Below are positions 11,697-22,536 of a stretch of DNA of 42,152 bases, piece after piece. Both the position numbers and the translations under genes were made by a program. Origin of the DNA: Glomus cerebriforme (lineage: Eukaryota > Glomeromycota > Glomeromycetes > Glomerales > Glomeraceae); assembly GCA_003550305.1 (NCBI GenBank), contig QKYT01000471.1:35017-77168 (forward strand), in the 5' to 3' direction. The notes under the pieces were generated by a model. The model saw nothing but the letters and a program-made list of their open reading frames with translations. It was not told the origin of the DNA and did no database searches. Position 1 is the stretch's first letter, and each line of letters begins with the position of its first letter.

Positions 11697-12041
11697 ATAA
11701 CAGCGTCAACATACATAGATGATACAGAGTGGATTAATAACTCACAAAAGAGATCTCTGTTTTTCTTTTCCCATTGTTCTAATACAGTATATATATTATT
11801 TTCAATTATATTTATAGAAATCAGTACGACTAATCAAGTGAAAGGCGAATAATAAATTTTAGAAAGCATAGGTCATATCAAACATTTAATTAATTAAGAC
11901 ATTAAGCACAAAATTGTAACGCTTGTCGAAATACAGTATTAAACTTTCAAATTTCATTTTTTTTAATCAATACGATAAATACTGCATAACATATAAACTT
12001 CAACTGAACTAAATTTTATATTTAATGGAATAAATCTTTCT

Positions 12042-12797
12042 TTTAAAAATTTTATTTTGATTTTTGTGATTTTTATAATTTTACTTCAATTAATACTTGA
12101 AGTAAACATTCAAGAAACAATAGGTCTAGTTCCAATTGCCACGATATCCTCGACATTTACAGGTCCAACAATACCAGGAGTAACGAAAGCACCAATAATT
12201 ACTTTTATTTTTACGTCATATAGTTTCTCACTAATAATAACTCCAAGTATACTTCCGACCTTTGTTTCAGACGATAGATAATAAATCTACAAACAATTAT
12301 GGTTTAATTATTAGAAGTTCTATAGAGTTGCTTTAAAGTTTTCAAACTCTGGAATAGCAATTGATGAATCACCAAGACACCAATACCATCTGCTGTACGA
12401 TAGAAATAGCGATGAATTTATATTAAATATAATAATCAAATAGAATCTGAAATTATTCAAAATCTTAGATCAGCAACTATGAATAATAAGATTTCAAACC
12501 CTGGAATAACTTACAATGGAAATAAATATTTCAAATCAAGGACAAGAATTTGAAATATTTCAATAGATGCTGAAGTTTTTTAAAAACTTAAACAAGAACT
12601 TATAAAAAATATTAAAACGGAAATAGCTCAAAGTAAAGATCAAGTTTCACTAAATAACGATAGATTAATATCGATAAAGATATTATAATCAAATGAAATA
12701 AGAAGTTCTACAAGAAATTAAACAAGAATTAAAACAAAATTTAAGAAAAGAAGTAATGTCTTCATTCCGTGGAATAGATGTTAGTAATAATAATTGA
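12042..12797 (+). pseudogene. Dead third copy of the proline-rich membrane-protein family
   Basis: DNA from 12045 aligns with the signal-peptide codons of the gene at 9551 (AAAAATTTTATTT, TTTGTGATTTTTA, then CTTGAAGTAAACATTCAAG), but the ATG is TTT at 12042-12044. The first open stretch ends near 12281. Further on, TTTCAAACCCTGGAATAAC (12494-12512) matches the 9.2-kb copy and AATTTCAAATCAAGGACAAGAA-type sequence (about 12527) matches the gene at 3-1277. The end (12700-12797) encodes EIKQELKQNLRKEVMSS, like IKQEFKQNLRREVTSS in the first gene, and stops at 12795-12797 in the original frame. Lost start, internal stops and frameshifts mark it as non-functional. It joins features of both other copies. 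Confidence 0.82.
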
Positions 12798-13823
12798 TTT
12801 TTTTTTTATTGGTGACATTCTGATTTGTCCTCTGGATATAATAATGAAAATGCAATGTTGTACATTACACAAAAATAATTGCTTATACGATTGGATTAAT
12901 GTATCAAATTTAAGTTTTTTTGCTCTTTTTTTTTACGAAATTTTTGCACTGCAAAATTATTAATAATAAAAAAAGGTTTAAATTATAAAACATTTTTATT
13001 TAACATATTTGCATTAATTAATATACATCATAATACTATTATATAAATTCTAAATTACGTCATAGATTTCAAAGATTAAGAAATTCTCGCAATATGTGTT
13101 GTTTTTCGATGATTGATTCAATAAATCAACCTTCCTAAATAAAAATAATAGTATAAACACTTATGTATGTCATTTATTAGATTCTTTCTCTCACACTTAG
13201 CATGTGTTGTATCAGTCAAGATTGCGCATGCCTTGCTCTTTCCTCTATCTAAAAGGTAAGATCGTTCAAGAGTATACCATGTTCATTAATGATGGGAAGA
13301 AATTGGTGATTGTTTTAATTGAGTTATCTCCATATAATTTTGATACAAGACACTGAAACACTGTCTGTCCCAACACTCTTTACAGTTAGTTGCTTAAGCT
13401 GTTTGATTGCCAAAAGTTCTTAAAATCTCCTCTCTATTGTAAATTGGCCAAATTGAGCCGCATCCTCAAAAAGTTAAGCATCACATTCGTATTGACGTTG
13501 ATTATGCAATTTGGAAGCACTAAAATTAAAATTTCTTACAATAATTTACATCAAATAAGTACCCCCCAAAAAAAATTTTATATTTTCAATATTTATTGAA
13601 ATTGTTTAAAAATTATTAAAGATCGAAAAATAAGTCATTATATAATATTAGTATAAATCAAAAAGTTATACAAGATATTAAAAATTGGATTATCTCTATT
13701 ATACAACTCAAAAATTTAATGTAACCAGACATTAAGTTGAATTGTGCTAAAAAGGGGGGGGGGAGTAAATACATGAAATCAACATCAATTTAATTATTTA
13801 TTATTAAAATTGCTATTAATTAA
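12798..13823. other. Intergenic region, no gene recognised
   Basis: A less AT-rich stretch at 13190-13520 looks like old coding sequence on either strand but has stops in all frames. A run of 10 G occurs near 13755. Nothing was assigned. Confidence 0.45.
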
Positions 13824-13829
13824 TTTATT
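13824..13829 (-). terminator. Polyadenylation signal of the RAD5/HLTF-like gene
   Basis: AATAAA on the minus strand, 34 bases beyond the stop codon. Confidence 0.5.
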
Positions 13830-13862
13830 ATGGATAAATTATTCGTTCACTTTTTAATAAAA

Positions 13863-16800
13863 TTATTTAAAAAGAACTTTAAGATCTTCTAATCTATGTC
13901 GGGTAATGTCTTGTTTGCTTAATTTTTCAGAAAGTGTTAATTCAGCAAGTCGTAACTTGCGCTCTTGTAACTGGAGAATACCTTCTTCTACAGAATCCTA
14001 AAATATTAAAATTAACAAAATTGAACTTAGTCCAGTTGTTTCTTGTTTTATAGAATTAAAAAATTGCTTGACTTACCTTGATAATAAATCTGATAGTATC
14101 CACAGCACAAGTTTGACCAAGACGGTGAATTCTATCAATGGCTTGATTTTCAACCGATGGATTCCTATTATGGAAAAAAAAGTAAATAGTAAATATAATA
14201 TGATTTTGTCTTTCAAAAATCATATATAATCACTTACCAAAATGGATCCATAAGATATGCTCGTTGAGCAGCTGTTAGGTTTAATCTATAGATTGAAATG
14301 ATGGAAATGATTGGATTAACTTATACTTTCTTACATAAGAAAGTCATTTCATTATTGAACGTGAAGTAACTTACCCAACACCACCAGCTTTTAAGGAAAC
14401 AAGTATAACGCTCACGTCATCCTGTTGTTTAAAAGTTTCCATATTTTGTGTACGTTCTGCACGAGACATCGTGCCATCCAATCGAGTAAAGTTAATATCG
14501 TTTTCATTTAAAGCATCCTATATATACAATTAAAAATAATTTAATTTAAATTAATTTATTTAAAACTTAGAACATAATAATATACCTCAATTAAATCCAA
14601 CATCTTGGTCCATTGTGAGAATACTACGCTCTTCACGCCATCTTCCTTTGCTTGAACCAAATCTTCAAGTAATGCCTTAACTTTAGTGCTATGGCTTTTT
14701 TTCTCTCCCTCAGGCCTTGTAATATGGTCATTATCAATATCTTTAGAGTCATTAATTTCACATATATCACCAGAAAATAACTCTACACCGCATATTGGAC
14801 AATCTGTTGAGACTTTTTGGTCTTCAGATGATGTGGCAACACTAGCTGAACTTGTCAAATTGCTCATATTCTTATTGACACATTCTACGCAAAACAAATG
14901 TTCACATCGAGTGACAACAACAGTTTGAACTAATTCCTGTGAACAAGATCCACATTGATCCATTCCACTATCTTTAACTATGCTAAGTAACATCAATGCT
15001 CTTGTTGGAGTTAATCCTTCATTGACGATTTCTTCTTCTAAATCTTCAGGAATATCAGACTCTTTGACTAATGAATAATGAGCACAAATTTGACGCAATC
15101 GTAATAAAGATTGTAGAATATTAACGTAATGTCGCATTATGTTGTTTTCTTCAGCGTATCTTCTAAACCGTTCAGCTTGACAATTATATATTTTATCATA
15201 TAATTTACGCTCGTGATCACTAAGATCAAGGTAACGAGTATGATCATGGCGTGGTGGTAAGGCTAATAGTGATTTTCCGTTAAGTGTTTTTGTTCTACGA
15301 AGGGTTATGCACTTCATCAAAGTTTGTAATCTACTAATACCAACAGGATCGATCGATTTAATTGGACGTAAAATGTATTTTTTCCAGTTTTCCTTATCAT
15401 TAAAGGGATCCATATGGAGAAATTTAACAAGTGCAAATAAATCTTCTACCCTATAAGTATAAAAAAATATATATATATATAAATATATAAATTGATAAAA
15501 CTGATAATTAAAAAATAAATAAGAGAATGTACATACTTATTTTGAATTGGAGTTCCAGTTAAACACCAACGTCTTTCAGCTTTCAAAGAACAAGCAGCCT
15601 TACTCTGTACTGTATTAACATCTTTGATTATATGTGCTTCATCTAAAATGATGCGGAACCAATTGATCTGCTGTAAAGCTGAAGCTGTTGAAGAATTAGC
15701 TGAATCGCTATCATTAACAGTGTTTTTTGATTGCAGATTTTTTGGTTTTGATTGTTTGCTATATTCGGTACCCGATACGTTATAGGTTGTAATAACAACA
15801 TCATAATTTATCAAATAGGAAGGATCTGAAATGCGAGCACCTCCATGATATACATATACGCTAAGAGCGCCTTCCTGAACGTGACTAGCAAGTTGCTCTT
15901 CCCAATTAGCAACAGTGGACAGAGGACATATAATAAGAGTTCCTCTGGATTTCAAACTTGAATTCTCATCTGCTGATTGCGATGAAGTCGTCTTCTTTGC
16001 TGTTGAATTTGATGAAGAGGATGTTACTGTGGGGTTTTTTACGAATTCTATAGCTTCATTTTGTGTACCAAGGATCAATGCTATCATTTGTATGGTTTTA
16101 CCAAGACCCATCTATAGTGAAAAGAGAATATATTAATATATAGAAAAATGAAATGATATTTTTTTTTTTTTTAAAAAAAAAAAAAAGTTAATTACATCAT
16201 CGGCTATTATTCCTCCTCTCATCTGAACAGGTTTTTCATTGACCTCCAAGTTAGTTACTACATTATAATAGACTACATGACGCCCTGCGCTAAAACGAGT
16301 TCTCCATAATGACATCAATTCGTTAGTCTGGTCATCTGTGAAATCATTGTATTGCTCTCTCTTCATCAGAAAGTATAATGCTTGCTTTTGATGTTTGTAT
16401 AACGTCGTAATTAATCTTTGATCTATGTATAAATATAAATCGTGTTAAAAAAAAATGAGGAATAAATGTTTTTTGATATTAATATCAGCATCTTACCTGG
16501 ATCTAACTCAGGCATGTTTTCAGCAGTCATTAAAGAATTAAAAACCTTATTCATTTTGTTTTTAATATCTTCTGAAGATCTCGTAGTTGTTCCAATACTG
16601 CCACCCGAGTATCCTTTGTATACTTTCTGATTAATTTTATTCAAATAAGCATTACCAGGAGGTGGATAATGTGGATTCGAATAACGGGTTTCCACATTAT
16701 AAACTATCGGATCTGCTAAGAATACTCCTCTTTCAGCAAGATGTGTGCTTACAATTTTAGTGTTATTAGGATGCCCATATAACACAATATGAAGGGGCAT

Positions 16801-17909
16801 GCTCATTGACTAAACAAATAAAAGATTTTAATGTGAACATTTAAACTAAAACCGTTTAAAAGATTATTTAGAATATTTGAAAATTAATATACCGTAGAAG
16901 GCCAATTTTTTGGAATCGTTGCCTCCGTCCAGACGATTTGATCATCCATTAATGGAATTAATACATTAGCTAATTTCTCTTCGACTACTCCGAACTTGAA
17001 ATTCAAGCTATGATTAGATTGATTTTAGCTAAAAAAAAAAACAAAGGCAGTTGATAAAGTATACCTACTTCATATCCATGATCTTTGAAAACGCGGATTT
17101 CTAATAAATAATACAAGTAATTTAATAATTTTAAAAATTAAGTCCCCCCATCATTTAGAGATTTTGATAAGAATCTTACCTTGTTTTTTTCCCCATGTTC
17201 TCTTTAATTGCACTTCTTCCTCACCTTTTCCACCCGTACAAGGTCTAGGATACAATATTAAAATCTCCGTATTAATCATACCCCAGCACAAATCTCTGTT
17301 CGTTTCTTTCTCGTTGACGACACAATCATTATCATCACTATCATTTGTTAGATCGATAATTTCAGGTGAAATTTTATTGGAGGATCTAGAACTAGTACTA
17401 CTAGAACTGCTAGGAGGAGGATTAGAAGCAATAGGAGGTATTTGAAGCATGGTAGGTTTCATTCCACCCACATTATAAGAATGCTCCAAACCATTCATAC
17501 TAGTTAAACTGAAATTCTGTGAATGTGGAAGGCATTGTGAATAATCAAAAAAAGGAGATAACATATAAGGAGTTTTTGTTGGTATTATAGTGTTATTATG
17601 AAAAGGCATGGGTGTTCTTCGAAGGTTTAAGATTTCTCGAGTACCAGGTAACGTAATTGGATTAATGATATTTGAAATTGATGGTACAATTAGATTATGC
17701 TCTTGAGCTTGTTCTATTTTACTACGCTTTTGTGGTCTAGTGTCAGTACACTCGTTTATGGTTTCAGGACGTCGTTGCTTCTTTGACATTGATATTGAAC
17801 AATAAGCATTAACGACTTTGGAGGCATTTTCTTTTGTTTCGTTTGTTAAATCAATTACGTCCGAAGATGTAGAATTTTGATTTTGATTCTGGTTATTAAT
17901 ATGATCCAT
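13863..17909 (-). CDS. RAD5/HLTF-type SNF2 ATPase with HIRAN and RING domains, 11 exons
   Basis: Exons: 17909-17180, 17100-17069, 16994-16893, 16809-16497, 16422-16196, 16111-15537, 15450-14586, 14517-14375, 14285-14238, 14164-14077, 13997-13863. All introns are GT-AG; the sum is 3258 nt, in frame, 1085 residues. Residues 1-205 are disordered, with SUMO-binding-like VIDLT (18-22) and IIDLT plus acidic run (184-195) and a basic KKQRR/QKRSK patch. HIRAN spans about 207-300, ending SMPLHIVLYG. SNF2 lobe 1 has DDMGLGKT (Lys473), DEAH (625-628) and RRWCLTGTPIQN. A C3HC4 RING (Cys826, 829, 842, His844, Cys847, 850, 877, 880) sits between the lobes. Lobe 2 has KSVVFSQW (933-940) and QAIDRIHRLGQ (1019-1029). 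This order defines the Rad5 (yeast)/Rad8 (fission yeast)/HLTF group: nuclear ATPases and ubiquitin ligases that polyubiquitinate PCNA and remodel stalled forks. The assignment is firm; the exon-3 acceptor (TTTCAAG) is the least certain junction. Confidence 0.93.
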
Positions 17910-18337
17910 TTATTTTAAAATTAGGTTATTAAAATTTAAAAAAGAGATTTAAATTAAATTGAAGTGATAAAGTTATTGTTTCTCACTTCTTTGAAACACA
18001 AGTGGTTCATTCAAGGATTTATGACGAAACTTTCACAATCAACCAAATTCGAGAACAATCATTTTATTCCGAATGTTCTTATATGGATTGAAATTGCCAT
18101 ATTTGTCAATTTTAGAATTTTCTCGGTCGAGGCACAGTAGATTTACAAGATATCATTTATTAATTTTACTATATCAATACTATCTACACGGGTTTTGCCT
18201 CAATGCCTTTTGTATTTCTTTAAATAGGATTCCATTCATTCTAATCATTTATATCAACACAAAGATAAAATTACACACGTGTTCAATCTATTACATTTTC
18301 ATATGAAAAATTTTCTTTAACTCGGGGGAAAAAAAAA
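17910..18337. promoter_or_regulatory. Shared divergent promoter interval, RAD5/HLTF-like gene and EMC4
   Basis: Start codons of two opposite genes are 428 bp apart, so both promoters must lie here or in 5' exons. No clear TATA box or known binding site stands out. The EMC4 start is preceded by an A-rich context (GGGGAAAAAAAAAATG), favourable for fungal initiation. Confidence 0.6.
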
Positions 18338-19296
18338 ATGTCAAATAAGTGGAGAATTGATTTCACAAATCTTTCAGATCAAGCAAGGTTATATAAATTG
18401 TTGATAAATTATTTATTAATCAATAGAAATTATTTTTTATCATATTTTATAACCTATATAATGTTTGAATTATTTATAATTATTTTAGACGATACGAATC
18501 TCGAGGGCAAATTTACATTGTAGATGCACCACCTCCACCAGGATATGCTGCATCTGTTCCAGCTATCACTTCGAGTTCTAAAGGCAACTTAGTAGGTTAT
18601 ATTTTGATTCCTTTTTTTTTTGAAAATATTTTATTAAATTTTTACTTTTTTTTTTTTTAAGAAAAATAAAAAAGATGTTCAACCAATAGAGAAAGATCAA
18701 GAAACACTGAAAATCAAAGTAAATATCTATATTCTCATATTACATGATTAAAATACTTTCAATTATTAGTTTACTTATCTCGTTCCTTTTTTTTTTTCCT
18801 AAGAAAGCGTGGGATGCAGCTTTATCTCCTGGAAAAAATATACCCATGAACGCTTTTATGTTATGGATGAGTGGAAATGGAGTACAGATATTTAGCGTTA
18901 TGATTACAGGGATGTTATTCTTCCAACCGATCAAAGCATTAATGGGAATTGATAGTGGTAAATATTTAAATTAATGATTATTTCTTTTTTTAATTATTTC
19001 TAACATACTGTAACATTCATTTTAATAGTATTCGAACGTTATGAATCACCAAAGACCAGACAACTTTTAATTTGGCCAAAACTAGTTTATGTGGCCTTAC
19101 AGCTCCTTACGATGGCTTTAGGATTATATAAATGTTCTTCCATGGGACTTTTACCCACTGCAACATCTGACTGGTTGGCTTTTATGGAACCAAAGCAGGT
19201 AAAGTTCAATAATAATAATCGTAACAATCAATCTAAAATTAATTAACACTTTTTTTCTTAATTTAATTTTTATAGGTTATAGAATATTCAATTTAA
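18338..19296 (+). CDS. EMC4: ER membrane protein complex subunit 4, 6 exons
   Basis: Exons: 18338-18387, 18489-18591, 18662-18718, 18804-18957, 19029-19198, 19276-19296. They join in frame to 555 nt, 184 residues, close to the about 183 of animal EMC4. The signature region is intact: [20 protein letters not shown] (71-90), [25 protein letters not shown], then [20 protein letters not shown] (154-173). Hydrophobic segments are at about 86-117 and 138-156; the N-terminus is cytosolic in style, with a PPPPGY turn. EMC4 is a subunit of the conserved ER membrane complex, which inserts tail-anchored and multi-pass proteins. The first intron has an unusual donor (AG|GTTATA) but gives the correct frame; the last exon encodes only VIEYSI. 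It converges with the cofactor A gene, with 160 bp between stops. Confidence 0.95.
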
Positions 19297-19389
19297 AATT
19301 TAATATGTTAAACTATTTAATATTATTATGTCTTGTCATACATTTTCATAAAACAAATTTCCAGTAATTACTCCTATAAATATTGTTGT

Positions 19390-19395
19390 TTTATT
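19390..19395 (-). terminator. Polyadenylation signal of the cofactor A gene
   Basis: AATAAA on the minus strand about 62 bases past the stop codon, inside the 160-bp convergent interval. Confidence 0.45.
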
Positions 19396-19456
19396 TGTAT
19401 CAAATTTAAAACATTATAATATACATTTGCTTAAATATAAAAAAAAACAAAGTAAA

Positions 19457-20054
19457 TCAATTTGCATTTCTTTTGCTAACTTGTTCAGAGATTTCTTCCG
19501 CTTGTTTTAATTCTTCTGTTCCCTCCCAAGATTCATCCTTATTTTCCTATAATAGAAAAAATTATATAAATTTGGTATTTAAAATTATATTATGAAACAA
19601 AACAAAAGAAAGATCATTCCTTACAAGACATTTTTGCAATTCTTTATGAGCTTCTTTAAGACGATTTTGACAATCGGGAATCATATTTAATGATTCTTGT
19701 AATACTTCTTTCTATAAACAACAATAAATAAATAAATAATAAATAATAAAAAAAATTGTAAACAATAAAATTGAGATATTTGAACCTGTTTAGCTATATC
19801 ATGCTCATCAGCACCCTCTGATATTAATTTATCGATTCGTTTTTGTTGATTTTCAACTTCTTTTTGATAAGATCTTTCATCATTAAAAAGACTTTCTCAA
19901 ATTGTAATAAAAATATCATTCTTTTGTTAATAAATAAATCAATCATAAATTTTCTGAAAAAAAAAGAAAGAAAAATTTAAATAAAGACAAACCGTTTAAC
20001 GACCCCAGACTTTATCTTGAGATCACGAAGAGTAGGTCGAGTAGCAACAGACAT
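19457..20054 (-). CDS. TBCA: Tubulin-folding cofactor A, 4 exons
   Basis: Exons: 20054-19993, 19891-19786, 19711-19625, 19546-19457. They join in frame to 345 nt, 114 residues; family members are about 105-115. Family landmarks are LKIKSGVVKRL near the N-terminus, helix 1 with YQKEVENQQKRIDKL, and MIPDCQNRLKEAHKELQK in the second helix, which matches the highly conserved MIPDCQ-RL motif. The protein is an all-helical three-helix bundle that binds beta-tubulin after release from CCT chaperonin and hands it to the later folding cofactors in the cytosol (yeast Rbl2, fission yeast Alp31). The first intron needs an AAAG acceptor (GAGAAAG|TCTTT). The upstream TTTTTTTCAG acceptor would put the exon in the wrong frame, so this junction decides the model. 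Confidence 0.93.
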
Positions 20055-21237
20055 TGTCAATATATATAATATATTATGAATTTAGAAAAAAAAAAGAAAG
20101 AAGGAATAGAACTTTTTTTAGGAAAAAGTTACCGATTTAATTTCTGATTGTTTATCTAACTCATTTTAGGCAGTGACACTTGTACAAGTTGCTCCATTTC
20201 ACGTGATACTCTTTTTGAGATTGCCAAAATTGCATAAATATTATGATACCAAAAAGTTCATAACCTTTTTCTTGCATTCCACAGAGCATTTTTTTTTTCA
20301 TTTACAAAAATGGGTGCTTATTTTCATATAGAGAAATGATTTGAAATGATCAAATTGAAAATTTTTAAATTTAATGATAATAAACAAATACGTAATTGTA
20401 AAGAATATCGCGCCCGCAATTTGATTTGATTTTATTTTACGGCATAATCTGAGGTTACTAATATCTTACCCTAACTCACCCCAGGATAATTACCCTTTCT
20501 AATTGTAATTTCCTAGATCACGCAACTTTTTATTGTTAAAAATTAAACTCTTTATTGTAATAGTCCCAGAAGCTAAACCTTATACTAAAGAATCAGACAT
20601 AACCATATAAAATTAATATTAATAAATATAAATTATGCAAGTTATGTAATTTCCTATAGTATTTATTTTATAATGAAGAATTAATAGTCAAAAGTATAGT
20701 ATTTACTTCCGACTTTCAGATAATTTAATTTAAAATTGATGTTCGATTACTATTTTCCAATTTTCCAGCTTAGTACTTATTGAGCTTATTGATTACAATT
20801 GTTTCGCGTTTTAATAGTAATGAATAAAAATGTGTTTTCTATTTTAATGATTTTTTTAATTAATAAAGAATCTGATTCTCCTATTGTATAAAAAAAGCAA
20901 AAAAAAATCCGAAACTTTTACAAAAAAAAAAATGAAATCATGTGATTGATTTTCATCTTCCAATAAAATTTCGAATATCCTCAATCCAAAAGTCACTATG
21001 AATGAACATTCCCTCCCAAATCGCAATTTACAAGGTAATTTAATACAAATGAAATTCCGCCAAGTGATCTTTTGAAGTTTTGAATATCTAAAATGCTTTC
21101 CCTCTCTTATAATTTTCTCTTTGGTTTCTTTCAAACGTTGTTTTATATAGCATTTCGAAATGACAAAATAAAAAATTTTTAAAAGAATTCATATTATTCA
21201 TCCAAGCTGACTTCCAAGTCAACGAACTCGTCATACG
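20055..21237. other. Intergenic region, no gene supported
   Basis: A CACGTG lies near 20201 and a short CCCTAAC-like stretch near 20466. A minus-strand frame at 20856-21134 is short, ends in poly-Lys/Phe-coding homopolymers and has no family features. Confidence 0.5.
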
Positions 21238-21516
21238 ATGGAAAACGATAATATTGGAAAGAAAAAGTCTGAATCCAAGAAATCGAACAAGTCTTCTTCA
21301 AAGAATAAAGATTCCTCCACCTCCCGTAAAAATGATAAGAAAAAGCAAGTAAAAAGTAAAATATCAGGTAATTTAATGCCATGCACCCTTTTGAATAATG
21401 GAGGCCTAGCGGTTCTTATCCAGAACGGAATGCAATTTGCTAGGAGACAAAAGATTTCAAAAATATATGAAACAGCATTCTACTTAACTACAGTAGCTCG
21501 TAGTAGGACCAATTAG
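21238..21516 (+). CDS. Small Lys/Ser-rich hypothetical protein
   Basis: ATG at 21238 opens a 92-codon frame. The first 45 residues are almost only Lys, Ser, Asn and Asp (ESKKSNKSSSKNKDSSTSRK); the rest is an ordinary mixed sequence (CTLLNNGGLAVLIQNGMQFA). A GTAAAAAG after the basic part and a following TATCAG|G could be a 19-base pseudo-intron, too short to be likely. Composition suggests a disordered, possibly nucleic-acid-binding N-terminus. I do not recognise the family; it could be a chance frame. Confidence 0.35.
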   Translation: MENDNIGKKKSESKKSNKSSSKNKDSSTSRKNDKKKQVKSKISGNLMPCTLLNNGGLAVLIQNGMQFARRQKISKIYETAFYLTTVARSRTN

Positions 21517-22536
21517 TAAAGTCCTCGATCTGGATTTATTATTGTCAGGTTACGTGATAGTACCTTGAGAAAATACTCTAATTTTATTTCTGTAGGCATC
21601 CTCTTCTCTAAAGGTGATTAAACGGATTTTATATCGACGTCAGAACGGGTAGGAAGATTCGTTTTTTTAGGGTTTAAATCTAGTTTATTTTCTCTTTACT
21701 TTTTTCATTAGTTCGTTATTAAGAACGTGGGTTAGTGCCCTAGTTCTAAGATAGAAATACGGTCAGGATGTTGTCTAGACGCATAACTTTAGGTTACTCC
21801 TTAAGGATCAACTTCTTTAAGTCTTCTTCCCGTGTAATTTCCTTTCTATTTGTATTTCTTTTTTAAAAATAAAAAATAAAAATAAAACTCAGAAAAAATA
21901 TCCATTCAGACATGAATTATTAAAATATAACATATGGAGAAGTTGATCAAACAAACTTTGATTATTGTTAGGATTGAATATATGAAAATTCAAATCGATT
22001 AGAGAGTGGTATAGACGCTATAGTAAATATTCATATATATTTTTTTATATATATTAAAAGAATATAAATAGATTCTTGTAATTTTTACCATATAGCACAC
22101 TAAAAGATCCTTTTTCGCTATATAATATATCCGGGTACAATATACTCTTAATTCTGGTCGAATTAGACTAATTTTGACCATTTACCATACAAAAGACCCC
22201 AGGTATGAAGGTATAATTCAATTTTTAATTGATATAAACTCGGGGTATTTTAGACAGTGCTATACGGTATATAAACACGGTACTCTTTGAAGTTGAATTA
22301 TTAAGTATATTGTTTTACAATGATTAAATAATGAACTAATAATAATATGTTTATAAAATTATATATATATTTATTTAATTTAGAATTTTTAATAGATTTC
22401 CATATCTAAAATTAATTATTAAAAAAAAAAAAGTAACAATTAAGTATTAAAAATAATTTATTACGAAAATATATATATCTATATATATACATATTTTTTG
22501 AAAATGCAGTAATAGATTCACTAAAAAAAAAACTCA
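21517..22536. other. AT-rich intergenic region
   Basis: No gene is seen. TA-rich microsatellite sequence occurs near 22020-22060 and 22460-22500. Confidence 0.5.

Noticed and set aside
12778..13599. Two short plus-strand frames
   Set aside because: The first starts inside the pseudogene tail; the second lies in sequence with stops in all longer frames and has no family resemblance.
14686..16136. Plus-strand frames at 14686-14928 and 15915-16136
   Set aside because: They are antisense to the conserved SNF2 exons and have no family features.
18740..18934. Minus-strand frame across EMC4 exon 4
   Set aside because: It overlaps conserved EMC4 coding sequence in antisense.
20856..21134. Minus-strand 92-codon frame upstream of the Lys-rich gene
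   Set aside because: It has no motif, and part comes from A/T homopolymers.
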